Shown here: in pieces, positions 22,240 to 31,500 of the stretch
Numbering within the stretch: position 1 is the first letter of the stretch
Layout of the letters: every line of letters starts with the position of its first letter
DNA from: Omphalotus guepiniiformis
Lineage: Eukaryota; Basidiomycota; Agaricomycetes; Agaricales; Omphalotaceae
Assembly (NCBI GenBank): GCA_028554645.1
Contig: JAQOOI010000027.1
Coordinates: 50,051 to 114,050, forward strand
Length of the DNA stretch: 64,000 nt
Direction of reading: 5' to 3'
Notes under the pieces: generated by a model
Told to the model about the DNA's origin: nothing
What the model saw: the letters and a program-made list of their open reading frames with translations, nothing else
Databases searched by the model: none
Program-made: the position numbers and the translations under genes

Positions 22240-23479
22240 TGATGTGCTTGGTATGGGGTATGAATGAGAAGAAGTGCTAACTAACTCGAATGAATCTATC
22301 AAACACTCAAAACACACACACAACACACAAAGACTTTTAAGTTCGTGGGGTTTGGGGGACCAACAAACTCTGTGAAGCGAATAAGGTTGTTGTAAGAGGA
22401 ACGCGAAGACACAGTCAAAACCGACACGGCACAGATAACTCTATGCTACACACCACTCAAACGAACTAACGCGTAACTTTAACAAATCACCGCGACCAGT
22501 GACTACAAACGATACAACAACCAGACGATTGTTGGGAGATGCCAGACGACTTCTCACTTAGTGGAGTTGGGTATAGGAGGATTTCAGAACTGCCAGACGA
22601 CGAGTTCAACGAGTGACCAGACGATCCACTCTTCTTCGCACTACACACACAGGCTCCGCGGTACCAGACGATCCCGCTTGTAAACACTTAGGCACACTGA
22701 CTTATGAACTAACGCGACGGTTAACACTTTAAAACTTCTAATCACTCAGAGGGACTTAAGCTTTTCCACACACAAATGCTATTAGCTCTATGGGGGGGCT
22801 CGGGAACCTGTCCTTCCTTGCCCAGGTTCTATTTCTTATATACAGTATTTCTATTTACATAGTACAAACAAATGTCGCGATACTTGACAGTTATGAGATA
22901 TATGGTGCATATGGTGCACCGCGTAGGGTAGGGATGAAGTATAGTACGCGGTAACAGGGTATCCTATATCGGTTTATAATCTTGCCGCTTTTAGAAAGTA
23001 TCGCGGTAGTTCGCTAACACTGTGTCTCCTTACGTGTTCTACTTCCGCGTCGTCGGAAGTACTTCGTGTTACATCGTACGTCTAGACCCTTCTGAGGCTC
23101 AACAGTGGTCATTAGATATGACTAGTGCACGGAGCTACTGCTACCTGGTTTCTAAGTCTGGCCTTCTGAGTAGTGCCGCGGTACTTCGTTACCTACGCGT
23201 TGGTTTATACAGTATTGGGGCCATCAAGTTATACACGTCGGACCTTAGAACAAGTGCCGCGACGCTTTACTTGAGTGTATACTTAGGTAATACCTACACT
23301 GAGAAGACCCATTTAGTGCCGTTCTACAGTCTTGTACACCTTTGTACACATATACTAGTGGTTGAATGTGCGTAATACACCGCGTAACTTAGGACTATAC
23401 AGTGTACTTAGTAGGTTTGTACTGGAGTGATCAATCCCGCGAGGCCAAAAATGGTAGTGGTATTCCTGCGGTCGTATCA
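22240..23479 (-). repeat. R6 3' LTR
   Basis: 1240 bases; on the minus strand TGATACGAC...GCACATCA. The TATA-like element on the minus strand is TATATAAG at about 22838-22845. Five copies of CCAGACGA (22521, 22542, 22593, 22617, 22664) lie downstream of it in the transcribed direction. Fifteen CGCG were counted in this LTR. Confidence 0.95.
22521..22671 (-). repeat. Five CCAGACGA repeats in R6 LTR
   Basis: Irregularly spaced identical octamers (TCGTCTGG on the element strand), starting at 22521, 22542, 22593, 22617 and 22664. The same set is in the other LTR. Possible protein or RNA-binding cluster; unproven. Confidence 0.6.
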
Positions 23480-23488
23480 TCTCCCCCT
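23480..23488 (-). promoter_or_regulatory. R6 polypurine tract
   Basis: AGGGGGAGA on the minus strand, directly abutting the 3' LTR: the expected plus-strand primer site. R5 (37857-37864) and R8 (51158-51165) share the GGGGGAGA core. Confidence 0.85.
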
Positions 23489-23860
23489 GACTAAAATATC
23501 GACTGTCCCAGTCGCTGGGGTCCTACTCAGGGTCTATCCTGGAAAGGCGCATCAACCTCCCTTTTCTGGATATCACAAACTTCTTTCTGACCCATGTAGC
23601 GCTCTCCCTCCTTCTTGTCACATCACATTCCATCACGTTGCCTTATTGGTAAATCGCCGCGTCTCTTCATTCCTCATCGTCCGGTTACGTTAGTTCCCGG
23701 ACATACCGGTTATTCAGTTAATGAATTGCCATCGCTTCTTTGTCAAAGCTGTATGTCGTACCCTGAATAAGTGTGTAATACATCAAACTCTTGCTCTCGC
23801 GTCTTCTAGGAATGGAACTTGATACTGGCACCAATCTGAGGACCCCATCGCCGCGAGGTG

Positions 23861-23867
23861 TATATAA
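23861..23867 (+). promoter_or_regulatory. TATA box of R6 acc2
   Basis: TATATAA, 58 bases upstream of the proposed acc2 ATG at 23925. Confidence 0.55.
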
Positions 23868-23924
23868 CCTTCAGTGCCCGGGTGTCGAACTTCAACTTTT
23901 TGCTCCCTCTTTCATCACTGGTTT

Positions 23925-26234
23925 ATGCCCATCAAAGCTGAACCCCTTGACTATAATTCTTTAATAGTAAGTGTCGCGGCCGCTCTTGGTGATCCCTTTC
24001 TTAACTTCCTTGGACAGGCTTTTTCACCCACACCTTCGGAGACTAAATCTATCATGCCCTCTCCTCGACCTTCAAACTCTCGCCCTCACAAACGACAACG
24101 CCGCGAGGCAGCCCCAGCACCTCTTCCTGGAATGTCGGAGCCTAACTCACAGCAGTCTATATCTGCTGCGGAGTTCGCTCTGCTTCAATACATCCGTAGC
24201 GGGCAACTGGCTGTCCAACCGACTGTGATTCCTACTTCCGCGGCGGCTTTGCCTTCACTCGCTTCGTCTTCGCGTCGTACTCCATCGCCTCCTCCTGCGG
24301 AGTCTCGTTCACACGTTCGCCGTGAGACGCTGAGAAAACTCGCGTCCAAGCGTGCTCGTTCTCGCGGTCAGACTTCTCATTTGGTACAACAGTTTCTTGT
24401 CCCTTCTTTTACCTTATACTTTTACTTGTCTCTTGCAGCTTCGCCCTGTCACCGCGGAAGATCGGGCGCAATACGATGCTGACTTTTTGGCCTTTAAGGA
24501 TGAGACCTACGATCTTAGCCCCGCGTCAGCTACTCCCGTTGCGCGTTCTCACCGCAAACATGGACATCGTCGCGTTGGTCCGGGAAAACGTCCTCCACCG
24601 TTGGACTTGGTACTATTTCTCTGTTCCTCCCTAATGCTTATTTTCTGACTTCGTCTTTTCTTAGTTCGATGATGAAGCTGTCGAGTCCGATATAGAGACT
24701 TCGTTTTCTAAGGAACGTCGTCGCGTTCTTTCTCGACGACGCGTGGACAGTGAATCTGACGCGGAGCCCATAGCTGAGGTTGTTCCTAGTGTCCCCGCGG
24801 ACTCTACTTCTTTGCCCGCTACCGCTCCTACTCCCTCTGCTGGCTCTCCCTTCGTAAGTTTCTTTTACAAATTCTCCGCGACTCTTTGTTCAAAACTCTG
24901 GCTTACTTAGGCTCATTCTCGATCGCCTCCGCCGGTTGACTTATCCGCTGGCTTTGGTCAGGACATGATAGAGGTGCCGCTGCCCGTTACCCCTCGTTTA
25001 CCACCTTCTCTGCGAGACGACGCGATCCCTCCTGCTCTTCTTTCCTCTGGGGTACCGGCTTCCTTTTCGCCATTAACCTCCATGACAGTCGTTCCCCCTT
25101 CTGCTGTTGCTGTTAGTCAACCGGGAGCTTCCGCAGCGCTGCCCGCGACTTCATCTCTACCTGAGGACCCAGCTCCTCCTGTAAGTCTTGCTGGTTTGCC
25201 CGTCGTCCAACACTCTTTCTAAAGGTCTTCTCCCTTTCAGGTGAAAGGCAAAGGTAAAGGTAAGAAGCGGGCCAATACCAAACCCGCGGCTACTACTATT
25301 CAAGAGGAGGGCCGATTCCTCACTCCTCCTCCTCAAATGGGTGATCCCGCGGACAATCGTCGATTTCTACGCGAAGTGGGGGGGTATCCTCAATACTGGT
25401 ACGACCATGTTTTCCCCGCGGCAGCGAAGATGGGCGCTGCAATTCCTCGCGACTCCTTGCCTATCACCAAGGGAAGTAAAGCCTCCGCGGCTCCTTCCTC
25501 TTCTCACGGCAACTTCGAGGCAGGTGTGCGGTGGTTTCAGCCTAACGAGGCTCCTTCTGCGCAAGCAATCAATTTCGATTTCCCTGGTCTATTGCCGCCC
25601 CTGATGACTTCTCATATCAAAATGTTTCAATCCGTGGCCAAGAGCGTCAATCTGGTACGTGATCTAGCTTCCTGTACCGCGGCACTTTATTCTGACTTTC
25701 TACTTTTCGTTGCTAGCCTTCTCTTCGGTGCAGCTCTTGCGTCGTTCATGGCAAACCTTGTGTCTTCGTGGCACCTGGCGAGTCCTGTAACGAGTGCTTG
25801 AGTAAGAAGGACTCGGCTTGTACATTTCGCTACGGTATACGGAAGATCGCGCTCGAAGATGATGCAATGCACAACCGCAGCCTCTTCTCTGTTCGCCGTA
25901 TGTATTTCTTTCTTTTGCTTGCTTTTCTCCTCCTAACTTCTAGTTTTCAGATGCTCTATCTCTTCAACACGAGGCCGCGACGCTTTTTGAAGACCTGGAT
26001 CATATTGCCAAAGCGATGCATGGGGTTCAGCGTAAGGCGGAAGGCAAGGTCGCGGAGCTCGTCGACATTATTGCTGCGGGGTATTTTAATTTTGGCAAAG
26101 ATTACCTGGCCCAGCTTCGACTTAGCGGGGACTTGGCCAAGGTGATTATTGATGAACAAATTCAACCCAAAATCGACGCGGGGGAGCTTTCCTCCATAAA
26201 CCCGGATTCTCTTCACCATGCATATCAGAACTAG
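23925..26234 (+). CDS. R6 acc2: antisense Zn(II)2Cys6-like protein
   Basis: Inferred exons: 23925-23966, 24018-24383, 24439-24609, 24665-24853, 24911-25180, 25241-25654, 25717-25897, 25951-26234. They total 1917 bases, 638 residues, all introns GT-AG and 51-62 long. The protein starts MPIKAEPLDY, then has a long disordered part with basic patches (RPHKRQRRE) and a Lys/Gly tract (VKGKGKGKKR). Exon 7 begins with a cysteine cluster CSSC-x6-C-x8-CNEC-x7-C, which fits the spacing of fungal Gal4-type zinc clusters (C-x2-C-x6-C-x5-12-C-x2-C-x6-8-C). The last exon is a helical, probably coiled-coil segment. The likely role is DNA binding in the nucleus; the target is unknown. It is antisense to gag-pol, next to the 3' LTR. 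Overall plan matches acc2 of R5 and R8. Confidence 0.8.
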
Positions 26235-26330
26235 TGATCACTGCATGCGTTCATCGTTCTTGTCCAGGCCCCGCGGTAATAAAAGCTTTTAGTATCGTAG
26301 TATTGTCATATCGCGGATCCTGTATATTCT

Positions 26331-26634
26331 TTGTTACATGAAAATCATCACTGCTTTTGTTTCATGGAGATTGAATCTTTAAGCTGTATGACACTTTCTT
26401 TGTTATATAAGATTTTTCAGAATTCAAGCGATCCTACGCGGCACTTAACTCTACGCGGTACATTCGAGCGATCCTTACTTCTTTGTTACATGAAAATCAT
26501 CACTGCTTTTGTTTCATGGAGATTGAATCTTTAAGCTGTATGACACTTTCTTTGTTATATAAGATTTTTCAGAATTCAAGCGATCCTACGCGGCACTTAA
26601 CTCTACGCGGTACATTCGAGCGATCCTTACGCGG
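26331..26634. repeat. 152-base tandem duplication
   Basis: Two adjacent, apparently identical units starting TTGTTACATGAAAATC at 26331 and 26483, each ending in CGAGCGATCCTTAC. It lies upstream of acc1 in its promoter region. Confidence 0.9.
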
Positions 26635-26817
26635 TACTTTTCTACTCCTGTGACCCTTCCCCATCTTTGAAATTGCAACTGTCCCCAGTTGTCTTGAACA
26701 CTCGTGTCCTTTGGTAAAGTACCATATGGTCCGCCGCGTCCACTTTGAAAGTAAGTATCGCGGACTTAGAATTCTACACTGACAAGTTTCCTCGTAGTCA
26801 TGACTGCCCTGGCCTGG

Positions 26818-26825
26818 TATAAAAG
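26818..26825 (+). promoter_or_regulatory. TATA box of R6 acc1
   Basis: TATAAAAG, 46 bases upstream of the acc1 ATG; the same octamer precedes acc1 in R5 and R8. Confidence 0.65.
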
Positions 26826-26863
26826 GCCCTCCAAACCCTAAGTTCTTCCTATCGGATTCACTT

Positions 26864-28302
26864 ATGTCTACTGATACTTCTTCTGTTGACGTCCAGTTTC
26901 TCGTGGAAGAGGTAGCACCTCTTTATAAGTCGTTTAGCGAGCGTCGAGCCAAACGTGGTGCTGACGATGCTAATCGCGTCGCGATGTCTTGTGCACAAAA
27001 ACTCGTAAGTTTCCTACTGCGCTGACTCCCTTCCCGTGCCTTACTTCGCTCTTTTTAGCTCGAGCTCTGGAAAGCTCACCCTGATGCCGCGCTGGCTAAC
27101 GCTGACATTCGTACTTTCACTCTGTTCTTCTTTGAACAACTGCCGCGGGACCCAGTTACCGCGAAGTATACACCAACTCATCATTTACTTGGTCCGTACC
27201 GCGGTAAATGTGTTCAGTTTGGTAAACCCAAGGAGGTTCCCAAAGTCGCCGCGGCTGCTCCTGTTCCAACTGCTGTAACCCCAGTGCCCGTCAAAGGCAA
27301 AGGTCGTGTTCGTACTAGCCGCCGCGTAAGTAATCAGTTCTTTTTCTTGAATAACCACTGGTACTAAAACTTTTTCTTAGATTCGCAAGCGTATTGCATC
27401 CCAAGCTCGTATTGATAGTAGTGACGAGGAGGTTGACGACGACGCGGCGGGTAGCGATATTGCTATGGGTGACGATGAATCCCCCTCTATTGCAGATTCC
27501 ACTACTAATACCACGGTAGGTCGCCACCCTACCCCGAGCCAGCTTGCTCTGTTGCTAAAACTATGTACCTCGCTTCAGACTCTCGACCTCGCAGCAGTTG
27601 AAGAAGTTACCCGCGTTGCCCCCTTTACTCCAAAGGTTGAGCCTAGCGTCGCGGCAGTTAAAAGGGTACGACCACCATTCCTTCTCCCAATGTTATTCTG
27701 ACTTAACGTTCCTTTCATAGCCTCACGCGTCGACTAATCACCCCGTAAGATATCTCCACTTTTCTGAGATACCACGCATGCTTATTACTTCACGGCAATA
27801 CCTTAAGGCAGTTGCCGCGGTGGATAAGAGTACCATCAATCCTCCTGCCAAGAAAGCTAAGATGGAGGTGGTTAGTGTCGCGGCAGCTCCTCCTACTTGG
27901 GCGCACAACTTCTCTATGCTCGATCCACCTCTGGCACCCCCTAGTACGTGTCACGTTTTCATACTGCCGCTAGCGACTTTTCAACTAACCTATCTTTTGG
28001 TAGACCCTGTCTCCACTTTCTCTAACTCGGTTGTGCAGTCACTCGTTGATCGTGCCAATCTCGCGGTGCTCGCACCCGTTAGTGGGCCTACTGATCGTAG
28101 TCTCACCATGCTGGAGTTCGAGACTCGCTCTAAACTTATCGCGGTCAACCATCAGATCAGTCTCCAGCTCCAAATGCGGGATTTGCTGATGAAGAGCTAC
28201 CAGAGCATCGCGTCGCAGCAGAAGGAGCTGGTTAATAAAACTAACGTTCCCCTTATCGATATGACTGGCGACGAAGATATGCCCTCCGTGACTGATACTT
28301 GA
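26864..28302 (+). CDS. R6 acc1: antisense accessory protein with micro-exon
   Basis: Inferred exons: 26864-27004, 27059-27325, 27381-27665, 27721-27744, 27808-27943, 28004-28302. They total 1152 bases, 383 residues. Exon 4 is a 24-base micro-exon (PHASTNHP); the intron after exon 5 is phase 1. The N-terminal 130 residues look folded and helical (FLVEEVAPLYKSFSERR, then LELWKAHPDAALAN). The middle has basic (KGKGRVRTSRR) and acidic (DSSDEEVDDD) tracts. The C-terminus is a long amphipathic helix with many Gln and Leu. No known family recognised. Likely nuclear and oligomeric by composition only. It converges on pol with 220 bases between stops. acc1 of R8 has the same exon plan and similar length but little sequence identity. 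Confidence 0.78.
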
Positions 28303-28522
28303 ACTGCTTCTGGAACTTTTCTTGTGCTTCCGCGACACTTTTTAATCTTCTTGTCGTGAATAGAGGTACCGCGTAACTTTCCGTTTCCCTTTCGCACTTG
28401 TATTCAACTATCGCGTAAACTTATTTATTTCCAATTTGTCGCGTATATTTCAACATAACACGTACAGATCATACACTCGTTTTTATAATAAAACTGCCAT
28501 GTGGCCCTATCTCTTGAGTGAT
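28303..28522. other. R6 tail-to-tail spacer
   Basis: 220 bases between the acc1 stop (+) and the pol stop (-), with several CGCG. Both transcripts must end in or beyond it. Confidence 0.6.
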
Positions 28523-31500
28523 TTACTGAAAGATCTTCGGCTTCGATATCCAGTGCTTCGCGTCGTATACTGAAACGTCCGCGTGAATTTCACCATCTAG
28601 GTCCGCTTGATCGTGTTCTACGGATAAATCTTCTTCTTCTTCTTCTAGACCTTGTTCAATTCTCAACAAGCCATCTTCTGACAAACCAATCAGCTCACTT
28701 AGGTTCTCGGGGAGTTCAATGTGCGACCGTGGCCAATATGGAATTACGCGGAAGGCTCCAATTTTATTCTGGAACACCGCACCATTTAGGTCTGCCACAA
28801 TGTAACTGCCACCTGTGGTACGCCTGAGTACTACCATAGGTCCTAAATAGCGCGGCTTTGTTTTAGAGTTCAAAGATTTTTCAATCTGAGTATTCCTAAC
28901 TAAGACCAAACTACCTGGCTTAAACACGTAGTCTTTAATAACATACTTATACTCTTTTTCAAACCTCAACAACCGTGACCTTTTCTCACGTGTTACGCGT
29001 TCCCGCAATTCAACTATGTGCTTCGCGTGCTTAGCTAATGCTTTCGCCCGTAGTCCAATTAGTTCCGCGTCACTTATGAAATGATCAGGATATTCTACAA
29101 GCCATGTTGCCTCAACGATATCAAAAGGTAGCGAGGGGTGCGCACCAGTTACTGCGAAGAATGGGGAGCACCCAAATCTCTTTCTTATGGTACACCTATC
29201 AGCCCACATTACTAAGTAGAAATAGTAAAACCATTTTGAATCGTCACCTCCCGCGGCCTTTATGAGACTGTGTCGCACATCATAATGCGCGTGTTCCACG
29301 ATACCGTTGGCTTGGGAGTTATAAGGTGATATGCGAATACCGCGTACGCCATATTTCTTCTCTAACCATTCCAACGCCTTTAGAAAAGGTCCGCCATTAT
29401 CTGTAACTATCTCTATAAGACAGCCCCAGCGGCAGATAATTTCTTCCCATAACCACTGCCCAATCGCTCTTGCGGACTCTGCTTTCAACGGTCTTCCTTC
29501 CATCCAGCCGGTTAACGCGCACCTACCATGTACAATCAGCTTGTAGCCATTCGACGCCGGCATATACATGGTGTCAGCGTGAATTTTCTGAAAGATTGAC
29601 GGTGTCTTCGTCTCGGTAGGAGGAATCCTGATCTTTGTCTTTTGTCTTACTTGGCACGTATGACAGGTCTTCACATACTCATAGATGTCTTTCTCCATTT
29701 CAGGCCACCAAAAGCGTTCCATAAGTAAGGATTTAGTAGCGAAGAAGCCGCGGTGCCCCAGACTATCATGACAAGCATGGATCATGGCGACGCGACGCGA
29801 CTTCTCAACTACCAGCTTATGTTTTGCCTCAATTCCACGTCGATAGAGTTTTTCGTCTTGTATAAAGAAGTTCCGCGCTAACCTTAAAAAGTTCTTGAAG
29901 CGTTTGTTATTCTCATAGCCTACAGGCCTCTTAGAAGTGTCTGTTAGCCATTTGAAAACCTCCGCGACTGTTTTATCTTGGTTTATCGCTCCCTTCGATC
30001 GCTTAGACTCATCATACTCTGTTTCGTCAATATGCTCTGGTGGCTCCTCGAGTTCTGGTACTTCACTAGCCAAGTTCGCGGCTACAAACTGTTTTACTTC
30101 TGGTATGTCGCGGAACTCTCGTTCTTGCTTATAAGCACGCGTCAATTCTTCCTTAAAGTCGTCTACCGACGCGGCTAAACCAGTCATATAATTACTTTTC
30201 CATTCCTCTTTCTCATCAACTAATACTTGCGCGTAACCATGCTTAGAGTCAATCTTATCTACAAACTCCTCTAATTTATAGGGTTCTTGAACTTCACCAT
30301 CTTCAGGATTGTCATACTCATCGTCTCCTACTTGCTTATCCCGCCGTGATAGTCCATCAGGTCCGTGAACCTTGCCTGGTACGTGCTTCAGTTTAAAATG
30401 AAACATCATGATCGACTCTATCCACCTATTTATCGCGGCGTTTGGCATTTGATCAGGATGCTCTAACATGCCTTTAATGTACTTCGCGTCAGTTTCGATT
30501 ATAAGGTTGCGAATACCAAACAACCAATACTGGCACGCTCGTAACGCGCGATACAAACCAAACAACTCCCGTTTCGGCTGTGAAAACCTAGCTTCGCGAT
30601 CACTTAGTGTAATCGAACCGAATCTGGAGTAGAACCTTCGTCGCGGATTCTCTGGATCCACTTGACAAATATAGAACCCAACCGCTTTCCACGATGTATC
30701 TACTGCCAATATAACAGGGTCTTCCACATCATACTTTAGTGGTCGTAATGCCTTGCTATTCTTTACTGCCTCTTTCAACTTTGCCAACGCGTCACTTTGC
30801 TCTTGTCGCCATTCGAACGGAATATCTTTACGCGTAAATCGGGTTAAAGGCTCCGCGATCTTTGCATAGTCTTTGACGAACATTCTTACTAGTCCCGCGG
30901 TGCCTAAGAATGGTCTTATATCCTTCTCTTCTAGGATATTCTCAGGTCCACCCCAGTTGGTAATAGTTTTCGCTCGTTCCGGGTCGATCTCTCTTCCTTC
31001 TCGTGTACACCTATGTCCGACCACGGTAATCTCGCTTTTACACAATACAGCTTTGGGGCCTGAGAAAGTCCCACCACAGTACTTCATTCTTTGAATGACT
31101 CTATTCATATTGGTGAAATGTTCCCAAATAAACCTCCGTATCCCATCATTACCAGGAATGGTATCGTACGTACCATCTTCACTTTGATAAGTCGTTTCAG
31201 GACCGCGTACAGGAACATCATCGATGTATGGTTGCGTAAACTCCGGGATCTCTTCTTGTAATATGTGTGTTACATCATCGTGGAAGATTGGTACTGAATT
31301 CGTCCATCCCATCGGTAGTGTTACTAACCTCAGGGCTCCAAAGGGAGTCTGGAATGTAGTTAAGTCTCGCGATGCTATTGCCAACTCTCTTTCATCATAG
31401 CCAACATATAAATCTAGAATTCCTCCACAAGCTCTACCACAGAATTTCTCCGCGAGCTCTTCAGTAGCAGGCGGTATACCAGAATGTGCTATTGTTACCG

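Larger units (their letters stand above)
26235..26863. other. R6 spacer between acc2 and acc1
   Basis: About 630 bases without a gene. It contains a 152-base tandem duplication (26331-26634) and, at its right end, the acc1 TATA box. Confidence 0.7.

Noticed and set aside
23022..23375. 117-codon ORF in the R6 LTRs (also 36314-36667)
   Set aside because: Lies in the LTR, antisense to the element, has no recognisable domain and differs only where the LTRs differ.
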